In this document: piece by piece, positions 42,836 to 51,569 of the stretch | Position numbering within the stretch: the stretch's first letter is position 1 | Layout: each line of letters opens with the position of its first letter | Assembly: GCF_013055795.1 (NCBI RefSeq) | Contig: NZ_JABETO010000004.1 | Location: 1 to 64,000 of the forward strand | Length of the DNA: 64,000 nt | Reading direction: 5' to 3' | Source: Streptomyces sp. I05A-00742 | Lineage (GTDB): Bacteria; Actinomycetota; Actinomycetes; Streptomycetales; Streptomycetaceae | Made by a program: the position numbers and the translations under genes | The notes under the pieces: model-generated | What the model was told of the DNA's origin: nothing | The model's input: only the letters and a program-made list of their open reading frames with translations | Database searches by the model: none

Positions 42836-43575
42836 TCAGCGGAACGAGCAGCGGGATCGGCAGGGCGGCGGCCCTGGAGTTCGCGAAGGAGGGCGCCCGG
42901 GTCGTCGGGTGCGGACGCGATCCCGGCACCGCCGACGAGACCGTCCGGCTGGTCGAGGAGGCGGGCGGTGCCATGGTGTCGCTCGCTCCCGTGGACCTGT
43001 CGACCCGGGAGGGTGCCCGGGCGTGGATCGACTTCGCGCTGGCCGCGTACGGCCGGTTCGACGTCCTCTGCAACAACGCCTCGTCGCTGCGGAACGCGCC
43101 GTTCGGCCGTCTGGAGCCGGACGACTGGCACCACACCGTCCGCAACGAGCTCGACCTCGTGTACCTGTGCACGCGGGCCGCCTGGCCGCACCTCGTGGAG
43201 CAGGGTGGCGGCGTCGTCCTCAACGTCGCGTCCATCTCCGGTTCGCGCGGGGCGCTGTTCGTCCAGCAGGCCGCGCACGGCGCCGCGAAGGGCGGGGTGC
43301 TCGCGCTGACCCGTCATCTGTGCGGCGCGGGCGGCGTGCACGGCATCCGCGTCAACTCCATCAGCCCCGGGCTGATCCGCACCCGCGCCACGGCACCCCA
43401 CATCGACGACCCCGACAGCGCGGTTCCCGATCTGCTGAAGCGCATCCCGGCCGGGCGGGTCGGCCGGCCCGAGGAGGTGGCCAGGCTCGCGGTGTTCCTC
43501 GCGTCGGACGACGCGGCCTACATCAGCGGCGCGGACTTCGTCATCGACGGCGGCGTGAGCGCCATGGCGGGCTGA
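42805..43575 (+). CDS. SDR-family oxidoreductase
   Basis: 256 aa classical SDR: cofactor motif LISGTSSGIGRAAALEFAKE, DVLCNNASSLRNAPF (NNAS in place of NNAG), catalytic Ser in VLNVASISGSRGAL. The usual Tyr-x3-Lys appears as HGAAKGG: the tyrosine is replaced by His, with the Lys kept. The C-terminal SGADFVIDGGVSAM is normal. In this operon it could serve as ketoreductase for the ketosynthase product or act on an epoxide/diol. The Tyr-to-His change makes catalysis uncertain. GTG at 42805 with GAGGA eight bases upstream. Confidence 0.85.
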   Translation: MGRLDRKTVLISGTSSGIGRAAALEFAKEGARVVGCGRDPGTADETVRLVEEAGGAMVSLAPVDLSTREGARAWIDFALAAYGRFDVLCNNASSLRNAPFGRLEPDDWHHTVRNELDLVYLCTRAAWPHLVEQGGGVVLNVASISGSRGALFVQQAAHGAAKGGVLALTRHLCGAGGVHGIRVNSISPGLIRTRATAPHIDDPDSAVPDLLKRIPAGRVGRPEEVARLAVFLASDDAAYISGADFVIDGGVSAMAG

Positions 43576-43658
43576 GGGCGGGGCCGCCCCGGCGCGGGCC
43601 CTTCAGCACGCACCAGCCGCGGACACCGCGGGAACGGACCGACCGGCAGGAGACCGCC

Positions 43659-45209
43659 ATGCCCGATCAGCACGTCAGCCCCGCGCCGCCGGTGCCGCGG
43701 CCGGACACCGGCCGCCGCGCCGCGGAACAGCCGTTGACCGGCGAGGAGTACCTGGACAGCCTGCGTGACGGCCGCGAGGTGTGGATCTACGGCGAGCGCG
43801 TCGGGGACGTCACCGCCCACCCGGCCTTCCGCAACGCGGCCCGGTGCCTGGCCCGGCTCTACGACGCGCTGCACGACCCGTCCCGGCGCGGCGTCCTCAC
43901 CACCGGCAGCGACGCGGGCGGCACCTTCACCCACCCCTTCTTCCGCGCGCCGCGCGGTGCGGCCGATCTCCGGGCCGCGCGGGACGCCATCGCGGGCTGG
44001 CAGCGGATGACGTACGGCTGGATGGGCCGGACCCCCGACTACAAGGCGTCCTTCCTGGCCACCCTGGGGGCCGACCCGGACTACTACGCCCCCTTCGCCG
44101 GGAACGCCCGCGAGTGGTACGGGCGCGCCCAGAACCGGGTCCTCTTCCTGAGCCACGCCGTCGTCAACCCGCCGGTGAGCCGCCACGCGGCCGCCGACGG
44201 GGGTGCCGGGATCCGGGTCTCCGTCGTGGACGAGACGGACGCCGGCATCGTCGTCAGCGGGTCGAAGGGGGTCGCCACCGGGGCGGCGCTCACCCAGTAC
44301 GCGTTCGTCGGGCACACCGGTCCCGGGCCGGACGATCCGTCCCGGGCCGTCTGCTTCGTCGCGCCGATGAACACCCCGGGTCTGAAGGTCATCTGCCGTG
44401 CCAGCTACGAGCGTCAGGCCGGCCGGTCGGGCAGTCCCTTCGACTACCCGCTGTCCAGTCGGTTCGACGAGAACGACGCCCTCCTGGTCTTCGACCGCGC
44501 GCTCGTCCCCTGGTCGAACGTGCTGATCCACCGCGATGTCGAGCGGGCCGGCGGATTCGCCCACCGGAGCGGGTTCGTGCCCCGGTTCCTGTTCCACAGC
44601 GCGGTCCGTATGTCGGTCAAGCTCGACTTCCTGTGCGGCCTGCTGCTGAAGGCCGTCCACAGCAACGGCAGCGACGTACACCTCGGTGTGCAGTCGGGCG
44701 TCGGCGAGGCGCTCGCCTGGCGGCACACCGTCCACGCCCTGGTCACCGCCATGACCGAGCAGCCCGAGCCGTGGGCGGGCGGGTACGTCCACCCGCACCT
44801 GGACTCGGGGACCGCCCACCGCGTGCTGGCCCCGACCGCCTACAGGACGGTCAAGCAGCTCATCGAGCGCCTCGTCGCCAGCCCGCTGATCAGTCTGACC
44901 TCGCACGCCGACGACTTCCGCGCCCCCGAGCTGCGCCCGTTCCTGGACACCCATCTGCGCGGGGCGTACGGGATCGACGCCGAGCAGCGCGTGAAGCTGA
45001 TGAAGCTGGTGTGGGACAGCGTCGGCAGCGAGTTCGCGAGCCGGCACGAGCTCTACGAGGACCTGCACGCCGCCAACCCCGAGGTCACCCGCTTCGAGAC
45101 GTACCGGGCGGCGCTCGGCAGCGGGCTACGTGACGAACTCTGCGGTTTCGTGGACACGTGCCTGTCCGACTACGACACCGAGGGGTGGGCCGTCCCGTAC
45201 CTGCGGTGA
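43659..45209 (+). CDS. HpaB-family FADH2-dependent phenol hydroxylase
   Basis: 516 aa of the 4-hydroxyphenylacetate 3-hydroxylase oxygenase family (also SgcC-type tailoring enzymes). Seen: LTGEEYLDSLRDGREVWIYG, TYGWMGRTPDYKASFLATLG, YYAPFAGNAREWYGRAQNRV, SGSKGVATGAALTQYAFVGH and LVASPLISLTSHADDFRAPE. It ortho-hydroxylates phenols using reduced flavin from a partner; the flavin reductase at 32.9 kb fits. Presence of a phenol hydroxylase argues that the operon handles tyrosine-derived rather than phenylalanine-derived units. ATG at 43659 follows GGCAGGAGA. Last gene of the operon, followed by a strong hairpin. Confidence 0.9.
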   Translation: MPDQHVSPAPPVPRPDTGRRAAEQPLTGEEYLDSLRDGREVWIYGERVGDVTAHPAFRNAARCLARLYDALHDPSRRGVLTTGSDAGGTFTHPFFRAPRGAADLRAARDAIAGWQRMTYGWMGRTPDYKASFLATLGADPDYYAPFAGNAREWYGRAQNRVLFLSHAVVNPPVSRHAAADGGAGIRVSVVDETDAGIVVSGSKGVATGAALTQYAFVGHTGPGPDDPSRAVCFVAPMNTPGLKVICRASYERQAGRSGSPFDYPLSSRFDENDALLVFDRALVPWSNVLIHRDVERAGGFAHRSGFVPRFLFHSAVRMSVKLDFLCGLLLKAVHSNGSDVHLGVQSGVGEALAWRHTVHALVTAMTEQPEPWAGGYVHPHLDSGTAHRVLAPTAYRTVKQLIERLVASPLISLTSHADDFRAPELRPFLDTHLRGAYGIDAEQRVKLMKLVWDSVGSEFASRHELYEDLHAANPEVTRFETYRAALGSGLRDELCGFVDTCLSDYDTEGWAVPYLR

Positions 45210-45225
45210 GCCTCGTGAAACCGAC

Positions 45226-45286
45226 GACGTGGACGGCGGCTGCCCTCAAAGCACCCCCGTGGCTTTGAGCAGCCGCCGTCCACGTC
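45226..45286 (+). terminator. Long stem-loop after the HpaB gene
   Basis: GACGTGGACGGCGGCTG (45226-45242) pairs with CAGCCGCCGTCCACGTC (45270-45286); the stem continues through CTCAAAGC/GCTTTGAG after a two-base bulge, with a loop of ~10 bases. No T-run follows, as is usual for Streptomyces terminators. Confidence 0.82.
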
Positions 45287-45319
45287 ACCGCGGACGTTAG
45301 CCATCCGGATCCGGACATG

Positions 45320-45351
45320 GCAACTTGCTGCCCCAAGTCGCAATGTATTGC
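45320..45351. promoter_or_regulatory. Two adjacent dyads upstream of the XRE gene
   Basis: GCAACTTG...CAAGTCGC (45320-45341, 7 of 8 arm bases match) and the perfect GCAAT-GT-ATTGC (45340-45351), in a locally AT-rich stretch (45315-45420) 160 bases before the XRE regulator. Plausible autoregulatory operators; binding is inferred. Confidence 0.45.
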
Positions 45352-45511
45352 ACCAATGTCGGTCCTATATCCGGCTTCCCTCCCTCTTCGCCCGCAACAA
45401 AACGGGCAATCGGCCGCATAGAACCCCCTTGTCTCCGGGGCACGTCCATGGATCCGCCCTTCTCCCGACGGCTAGAGTCCTCGGGTCGGAGCGTGCGCGA
45501 GAGGGTGGACG

Positions 45512-45985
45512 ATGCATCAGGGGGGAGCGCCCGAGGGGGGCGGAGAACGTCCGTCCCTGGAGGCGCGGGTCACCGCCGCGAAGGCCGACGTCGCAAGGCG
45601 TCTGCGGTACATACGGCACCACCATCCGGACGGCCCGTTCACCCTCGCCGGGCTGGCGGCCCGCGCGGGGGTGTCCAAGAGGACGCTGTCCCAGGCGGAG
45701 TCGGCGGACGGCTCCAACCTGACGCTGGAGACCCTGCTCAAGGTCTGCGACAGCCTGGGCATCCCGCGTGCCGCGTACTTCCTGGACGAGCAGGTCTTCC
45801 AGCAGGTCAACAAGGACCTGGCGGGCCCCGCGGACGAGGAGGGCGGGGCCGGAACGGACCGGGTGGACCGGCTGTCCCGCATGCTGACCGACATCCTCGA
45901 CACCGCCGCCCGGGCCCGAAGCGCCTTACAGGATCTGCCTCCTGACCGGACCGAAGGACCCACCGCCCCCGAAAGCCGCCCATGA
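45512..45985 (+). CDS. XRE-family regulator containing a TTA codon
   Basis: 157 aa. HTH in the middle: AKADVARRLRYIRHHHPDGP, FTLAGLAARAGVSKRTLSQA, NLTLETLLKVCDSLGIPRAA. The C-terminal part is acidic and helical. The leucine codon at 45926-45928 is TTA, the only in-frame TTA found in the biosynthetic region; in Streptomyces this codon is read by the bldA tRNA and ties translation to development. GAGGGTGG lies upstream of the ATG. Its stop overlaps the P450 start (ATGA). Confidence 0.87.
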   Translation: MHQGGAPEGGGERPSLEARVTAAKADVARRLRYIRHHHPDGPFTLAGLAARAGVSKRTLSQAESADGSNLTLETLLKVCDSLGIPRAAYFLDEQVFQQVNKDLAGPADEEGGAGTDRVDRLSRMLTDILDTAARARSALQDLPPDRTEGPTAPESRP

Positions 45986-47160
45986 CCGACCTGCCCCGGC
46001 CGTTCGACGCCGCCTTCCTCGCCGATCCGTACCCCGGCTACGCGCGGCTGCGCGCCGCCGCGCCCGTCCACCGGATCGCCCTGCCCGACGGCTCCCCCGT
46101 CTGGCTCGTGACGCGGGAGGCCCACGTCCGGGCCTGGATCGCCGACCCGCGGCTGTCCGTCAACAAGGCGCGTTCCGGGACCGGTTACCGCGGCTTCGCC
46201 CTCCCCCCGGCCCTGGACGCCAATCTGCTCAACATCGACCCCGAGGACCATCTGCGGCTGCGCCGCCTGGTGTCCCGGGGGTTCACCCCGCGCCGCGTCG
46301 AGAGCCTGCGCGGACGGGTCGAGGCCGCGGCAGGCCGCCTCGCCGACGGGCTGGCCGCGGCGGGCGGCGGCGACCTGGTGGCCGACTACGCCAACCCGCT
46401 GCCGCTCACGGTCATCGGGGACCTGCTGGCCGTCCCCGAGGCCGACCGGAAGCCCTTCTCCGGCTGGGTCGCCACCATGCTCGCGCCCGAGCACCCCGGG
46501 CAGATCGCCGAGGCCGTGGACCTCATCCACCGGTTCCTCGTGGACCTGGTCGCCGCCCGCCGGGCCGCGCCCGGGGACGACCTGCTCTCCGACCTCGTCG
46601 CCGTCCGCGACGGGAGCGACCGGCTCAGCGAGGACGAACTGGTCTCCCTCGCCTTCCTCCTCCTCATGGCCGGCAGCGAGAACGCCCAGCACCTGATCAG
46701 CGTCGGACTGCTCACCCTGTTCCGGCACCCGGACCAACTGGCCGCGGTCCGCGCGGAGCCCGCGCTGCTCCCCGCCGCCGTCGAGGAGCTGCTGCGCCAC
46801 GCGCACGCCAACCAGATGGCGATCCGCCGGTTCCCCACCGAACCCGTGGAGATCGGCGGCGTACGGATCCCGGCGGGCGACACCGTTCTGCTCTGCCTGG
46901 CGTCGGCCCACCGCGACCCGGCCCGCTACCCCGACCCCGACCGGTTCGACATCCACCGCGAGGACCGCGCCCACCTGGCCCTCGGCCAGGGCATGCACTA
47001 CTGCCTGGGCGCGCCGCTGGCCCGGATGGAGATCGCGATCGCGCTCGGCACCCTGCTCCGCCGCTTTCCCGGCCTGCGTCCCGCGGTGCCGGAGACGGAG
47101 CTGCGCTGGCGGACGTCCTTCCGGTCGCGGGCGCTGCGCGCCCTGCCGGTGACCGTCTGA
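45982..47160 (+). CDS. Cytochrome P450 with atypical I-helix and heme loop
   Basis: 392 aa, actinobacterial class I-type. ExxR is EELLRH (about 271-276). The heme loop reads LALGQGMHYCLGAPLARME with the ligand Cys341; the usual Phe seven residues before Cys is Leu. In the I-helix the AGHETT consensus is AGSENAQ: the acidic Glu is kept but the O2-activating Thr is Asn/Ala, as in P450s with unusual chemistry (oxidative crosslinking or other). Translationally coupled to the XRE gene. It needs a ferredoxin partner not adjacent here. Confidence 0.92.
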   Translation: MTDLPRPFDAAFLADPYPGYARLRAAAPVHRIALPDGSPVWLVTREAHVRAWIADPRLSVNKARSGTGYRGFALPPALDANLLNIDPEDHLRLRRLVSRGFTPRRVESLRGRVEAAAGRLADGLAAAGGGDLVADYANPLPLTVIGDLLAVPEADRKPFSGWVATMLAPEHPGQIAEAVDLIHRFLVDLVAARRAAPGDDLLSDLVAVRDGSDRLSEDELVSLAFLLLMAGSENAQHLISVGLLTLFRHPDQLAAVRAEPALLPAAVEELLRHAHANQMAIRRFPTEPVEIGGVRIPAGDTVLLCLASAHRDPARYPDPDRFDIHREDRAHLALGQGMHYCLGAPLARMEIAIALGTLLRRFPGLRPAVPETELRWRTSFRSRALRALPVTV

Positions 47161-47188
47161 GCCGTCCGACGGCCGCCCGGCGGGCCGG

Positions 47189-49267
47189 TCAGTGGCCGAT
47201 CTCCGCGACGAGCAGCGCCACGTCGTCGTCGCTGCCCTGGCGGAACACCGAGAGCAGCAGGTCGCAGGTCTCCTCCAGGCCGGTCCGGGGGCGGTCGAGG
47301 ACCCGGACGAGCTCGGCGAGGCGGACGTCGATGGCCTCGTCGCGGGTCTCCACCAGGCCGTCGGTGTAGAGGACGAGCCGGTCGCCGGGCGTGACGTCCA
47401 CGGCGACGCTCTCGAAGGGCACGCCGCCCACGCCCAGCGGGGCGCCGGTGGGCAGGTCCAGCAGGACGGGCGGCTCCCCGTGCCGCAGGAGGACCGGCGG
47501 CAGGTGGCCGGCGTTCGCGACGCAGCAGCGGCCGAGGGCGGGGTCGTACACGACGTAGACGCAGGTGGCGATCTGCTGGCCCAGACCGGCGGCGGCCCGG
47601 TCGAGGTGGCGGAGCACCTGGGCCGGGTCGAGGCCGAGGCCGGAGAGGGTGCGGGCGGCGGTGCGGAGCTGGCCCATGGCGGCGGCCGCGGTGATGCCGC
47701 TGCCCATGACGTCCCCGACGACGAGGGCGCTCTTGCCGCCGTCCTGGGGGACGACGTCGAACCAGTCGCCGCCCACCTGGCCGGCCGCGCCGGCCGGCTG
47801 GTAGCGGTAGGCGACCTCCAGTCCGGGCGGGCTGGGCGGCCGCTGGGGCAGCAGGGTGCGCTGGAGGCTCAGGACGGCGGCGCGTTCGCGCTGGTACCAG
47901 CGGGCGTTGTCGATGCAGACGGCGGCGCGGGCGGCGAGCTCCCCGGCCAGGACGACGTCGTCCTCGTTGAACGGCACGGGGTTGTCGGTGCGTTTGAGGT
48001 CGAGGGCGCCCAGCACCTCGCCCCGGGCGATGAGGGGGACGGCGATGTAGGAGTGGAGTCCGGCGCGGGCGAGGAGGGCCGCGGCGGCCTGGTCCCGGGC
48101 GATGCCGGGCAGGTCGCGGGTGCCGACGCGGGCCAGGTGGACGGGGCGGCCGGTGGCCACGCACCGGGCGACGAGCCGGTCGGCGGGGTACCGGGCGATC
48201 TCCCCCGGCGGGTCCGCGGCCCGGGCGGCCTCCTTGGCGCCCGCGGTGCCGGCCGAGGCGATCGCGAGGGCGCGGATGACGGCGGGCCTGCCGTCGGGGA
48301 GGGCGGGTGCGCGGTTGCCCTCCAGGGCGGTGTCGAGGACGTCGACGGCGGCCACGTCGGCGAGGGCGGGGACGACGACGCCGGCGAGCTCGCGGGCGGT
48401 CTGGTCGAGGTCGAGGGTGGTCCCGATGAGGACGGAGGCGTCGGCGATCAGGGCGAGCCGGCGGCGGGCCTCGGCGGCCGCGAGGTCGGCGCGGTAGCGG
48501 TCGGTGACGTCCACGACGGACGCGGCGACGCCGAGGATGTGCCCGCCCGCGTCCTCCAGCCGGTAGTACGAGACCAGCCGGGCCCGGTCGTCGTCGCCCC
48601 CGCCGATGCCGCCCGCGACGAACCGGTCGAGCTGCGGTGTGCCGGTGGCCAGCACCCGGCGCATGGTGGCTTCGCTCTCCTCGATGTCCACGAACGGCAG
48701 CACCTCGCGGACCGTGCGTCCGAGGTGCTGCTCGGCGGAGAGGCCGTGGATGCGTTCCAGGGCGGGGTTGACCATCACGTACCGCAGGTCGGTGTCGAGG
48801 ACGGCGAGCCCGATCGGGGACTGGGCCACCAGGCGCAGCGAGAGCGCCAGGTCCCGTTCCAGGTCGCGGAGGACTTCCCGGTCGGTGGCGATGCCGAGGG
48901 CGTACATGCTGCCGTGCCGCCCCTCCAGCCGGACGTTGCGCAGCTCGACCAGGCGGGGGGTGCCGTCCTTGTGCCGGACGGGGAAGACCCCGGCCCAGCT
49001 CTCGCCCTCCCCCATCACCCGGGCGAACAGGTCGAGGACGACGTCGAAGTCCTCCTCGGCGACCAGCAGCCGGGCGGCGTACTGGCCCAGCGCCTCCGCC
49101 GGGGACCAGCCGAAGAGGTCCTGGGCCTGGGGGCTCCACAGGATGATGCGGCCCTCGCGGTCCAGCACCACGGCGGCCACGCTCAGCACGTCGAGGAGGC
49201 TGCCCGCCTCGCCCAGGGCGGACCGGGCACGGCCGGAGCCCGGCCGGAATCCTTCGGTGGTGCCCAT
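47189..49267 (-). CDS. PAS-PAS-GAF-PP2C (SpoIIE/RsbU-type) phosphatase
   Basis: 692 aa soluble signalling protein. Two PAS domains (about 25-130: VLDREGRIILWSPQAQDLFG; and 145-260: VLDTDLRYVMVNPALERIHG), one GAF domain (about 285-450), and a PP2C-type phosphatase (475-690) with VGGDWFDVVPQDGGKSALVV, GDVMGSGITAAAAM, VANAGHLPPVLL and LVLYTDGLVE. The metal-binding aspartates are present. Such proteins dephosphorylate anti-anti-sigma factors. A HATPase-type gene lies 200 bases upstream on the same strand. Converges with the P450 gene. Confidence 0.92.
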   Translation of the reverse strand: MGTTEGFRPGSGRARSALGEAGSLLDVLSVAAVVLDREGRIILWSPQAQDLFGWSPAEALGQYAARLLVAEEDFDVVLDLFARVMGEGESWAGVFPVRHKDGTPRLVELRNVRLEGRHGSMYALGIATDREVLRDLERDLALSLRLVAQSPIGLAVLDTDLRYVMVNPALERIHGLSAEQHLGRTVREVLPFVDIEESEATMRRVLATGTPQLDRFVAGGIGGGDDDRARLVSYYRLEDAGGHILGVAASVVDVTDRYRADLAAAEARRRLALIADASVLIGTTLDLDQTARELAGVVVPALADVAAVDVLDTALEGNRAPALPDGRPAVIRALAIASAGTAGAKEAARAADPPGEIARYPADRLVARCVATGRPVHLARVGTRDLPGIARDQAAAALLARAGLHSYIAVPLIARGEVLGALDLKRTDNPVPFNEDDVVLAGELAARAAVCIDNARWYQRERAAVLSLQRTLLPQRPPSPPGLEVAYRYQPAGAAGQVGGDWFDVVPQDGGKSALVVGDVMGSGITAAAAMGQLRTAARTLSGLGLDPAQVLRHLDRAAAGLGQQIATCVYVVYDPALGRCCVANAGHLPPVLLRHGEPPVLLDLPTGAPLGVGGVPFESVAVDVTPGDRLVLYTDGLVETRDEAIDVRLAELVRVLDRPRTGLEETCDLLLSVFRQGSDDDVALLVAEIGH

Positions 49268-49467
49268 GCAGGTCCTCCTTGCGCCCGCGCGGGGTGGTGC
49301 GGCGGCCTCGGTCCTGCCGGTGTCCGGATTCCTTCCCTCTCATGCTCCCGCTCGTCACGCCGCGGCTTCCATCGTCCCTCCGATCCCGGGCGGCGCGCAG
49401 CCGGTGCGGTCCGTGGCGGGGGTGCGGCGCGGCCGGGATCCCGCGCGCGCACAGGATCCCGCGGGGC

Positions 49468-50070
49468 TCAGATCCGGGGCAGGCCGGCGGCGGGGGCCGT
49501 GGCGGCCGTGGCGGGGGCGCCGGGGAGGGGCAGGGCGAACCAGACGGTCTTGCCCGCCGCGGAGGCGTGATGACCCCAGCGGTCGGCAATTTGTTCGACG
49601 AGCCACATGCCGCGGCCGTTCTCGCTGTCCTGCCCGGAGAGCGAGCAGGGCGGCAGGGCGCCGCCGCGGTCGGTGACCTGGGCGACCACATGGCCGGGGG
49701 TGCGGGAGAGGGACAGCTCGACGTCCCCCGAGCCCTCGGGAACGTGCACGATCGCGTTGGTGACCAGTTCGGAGAGGAGCAGGGCGGCGTCGTCCGTCAG
49801 CTCGTCGAGTCCCCACTCGGCCAGCAGCCGCCGGGAGAACCTGCGGGCCGCCGCCACGGAGCGGGGCGAGGCGGGCAGGGAGATCGCGCAGATCGCGTGG
49901 GCCGGGCGGTGCGGGGGAAGGGCCCGGGCCTGCGGGCCGCCGGCGGGGGCGGGGACGCCCCACGGGAGGAACCGCCGCGTGCCGGCCGTCGAGGGGACGA
50001 CCGGGGCCGGGGCGCCGAAGGCGTCCGCCGGGTGCGAGGGGCTCAGGGTGTCGCGGCTGAAAGCAGACAT
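49468..50070 (-). CDS. HATPase-type regulatory kinase (RsbW/SpoIIAB-like)
   Basis: 200 aa. After a ~65-residue Pro/Ala-rich head comes a GHKL ATPase: FSRRLLAEWGLDELTDDAAL, N-box LLLSELVTNAIVH, G1 VTDRGGALPP, G2 ENGRGMWLVEQIADRWG, GKTVWFALPL. Typical of the many Streptomyces ATP-binding anti-sigma-like kinases. ATG at 50070. It is upstream of the PP2C phosphatase on the same strand and may share its switch. Confidence 0.88.
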   Translation of the reverse strand: MSAFSRDTLSPSHPADAFGAPAPVVPSTAGTRRFLPWGVPAPAGGPQARALPPHRPAHAICAISLPASPRSVAAARRFSRRLLAEWGLDELTDDAALLLSELVTNAIVHVPEGSGDVELSLSRTPGHVVAQVTDRGGALPPCSLSGQDSENGRGMWLVEQIADRWGHHASAAGKTVWFALPLPGAPATAATAPAAGLPRI

Positions 50071-50272
50071 GAGGCTCTGTGCGATCGAGGGGGGACGCGA
50101 AGGCGAGACCAGGGGGGACCGCAGGGCTTCGCGGTGGTCTTCCCCACACATTCGCGCGATTTCTGCCAGAGGTCTATACCCTCTCGGTCACGCTCGCCTT
50201 GCGGAGCGCTATCTTCGCAGGTGACGGCCGCTTAACGGGGCATAAAGTCATGGTGAACGCCGACTGTGCGAC

Positions 50273-50297
50273 GGGTTTCCCCGGGGTGCGGAAACCC
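50273..50297 (-). terminator. Hairpin after the DUF4360 gene
   Basis: GGGTTTCC (50273-50280) with GGAAACCC (50290-50297), nine-base loop, 55 bases past the DUF4360 stop on the minus strand. Confidence 0.6.
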
Positions 50298-50351
50298 CGG
50301 CGGACGGGGGGACCGACCGCCGGGGCCTCGCGCGCCGTGCCGCTACTTCTG

Positions 50352-51005
50352 CTACTTCTTCGCCGGGCATTCCTTCCAGGCGAGGTGGTAGATGGTGTTG
50401 ATGTTGCCGTCCGTCGAGTCCATGGTCATGAAACTGGTGGTCTTGGAGGTGTCGGACGTGCCGGCGTTGACGCGGAGTTCCGTGTTGATGTTGAAGTTGC
50501 GCCGCTCGCCGCAGGGCGCCCAGACCAGCGCGCCCACCGGAACCGTGTCGGTGTTCTGCCAGTTGTCCCCGTACGGGCCTCTGAGGACATGGGAGCTCGG
50601 CACCGTCTGCGACGAGCCCTGGAAGTAGTACGAGGCCTTCTCCACCCCGCTCGCCCCGGGCTCCAGCTTCGCGTAGCCGCGGTAGTCGGCGCTGGCGATG
50701 GCGTAGGTGTAGCCCTGCGGCACGTGCACGATCAGGTTGAGCTGGCAGTTCTTGCGGAAGTCGGTCGGTTTGGAGCCCACGCCGACCTGGGCGAGGTACT
50801 CGCTGTAGGTGACGGTGAAGGCGGTGTTGTCGGGGGAGACGGCCACGGCGGCGGTGCCGGCCGGACAGCCCGAACCGTTGACCGTCGCGATCTCGATGAC
50901 GATCTTGCCCGGCGGCGGGTTGGTGATGACCGAGGGCTGCTGGGTGGCGAACGCCGAGGCCAACAGCGCCGTGAGCGCACCGGCGGTGACCAGTCCTACA
51001 GGCAT
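50352..51005 (-). CDS. Secreted DUF4360 protein
   Basis: 217 aa. Signal peptide (VGLVTAGALTALLASAFA), then the DUF4360 pattern: GKIVIEIATVNGSGCPAGTA followed by AVSPDNTAFTVTYSEYLAQV, then KNCQLNLIVHVPQGYTYAIA, PSSHVLRGPYGDNWQ and TVPVGALVWAPCGERRNFNI. Four cysteines likely form two disulfides. The family is secreted by fungi and actinobacteria, function unknown. ATG at 51005. Confidence 0.88.
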   Translation of the reverse strand: MPVGLVTAGALTALLASAFATQQPSVITNPPPGKIVIEIATVNGSGCPAGTAAVAVSPDNTAFTVTYSEYLAQVGVGSKPTDFRKNCQLNLIVHVPQGYTYAIASADYRGYAKLEPGASGVEKASYYFQGSSQTVPSSHVLRGPYGDNWQNTDTVPVGALVWAPCGERRNFNINTELRVNAGTSDTSKTTSFMTMDSTDGNINTIYHLAWKECPAKK

Positions 51006-51569
51006 GGTGCTCCAATCGGTTGCCTTCGGGCGGCGTCGGCGGCCCGAGGGGACGGCAGGAACGATTCCGCAGTGCCCGCGACCACGACGGCGCCCCACGG
51101 AACGGAGCGTTCCGGGACTGCCGGTGCGGCCGGCGCCGGACCACCCCGAGCGGAAGGGGCGGACCGGGAGCGGGCCGACGGCGGGGCACGGGCGACGGAA
51201 GGTGTGCCGGACCGGAAGGGGAGCAGGTCAGGAGCGTAGCAAGGCATGCCCATGACAATCTTCACGGCCCGCTGGGACGGGGAGCGTTCGAATGATAGGG
51301 AGCCGTACGGGGGTTGGCTAGGTCTCCCGTCGTACGCCCCCGCGGCGCCCCGCACTTCACCGGCCGGACCGGTCACGGAGAACCGCCCCGACGTCTCCGA
51401 CCGGCCGTGACCATTCCGGAATTCAATGTTCCGTCCGGACCTGACAGACCCGCAGCGGATCCGTGGCGCAGTGACCGCACAAATCATTTGCCGCCCCAAA
51501 CACCCGTGCGACATAATGACGACCTTTCATCGCCATGCTTTCTCGAACCCGGATGAGGGCCGCTGCCCG
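51006..51569. other. Divergent gap (564 bp)
   Basis: No recognised gene. AT-richer segments at 51420-51520 (GAATTCAATGTTCCG, ACATAATGACGACC) near the peptidase gene suggest its promoter. The open frame at 51516 lacks a ribosome site. Confidence 0.5.
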
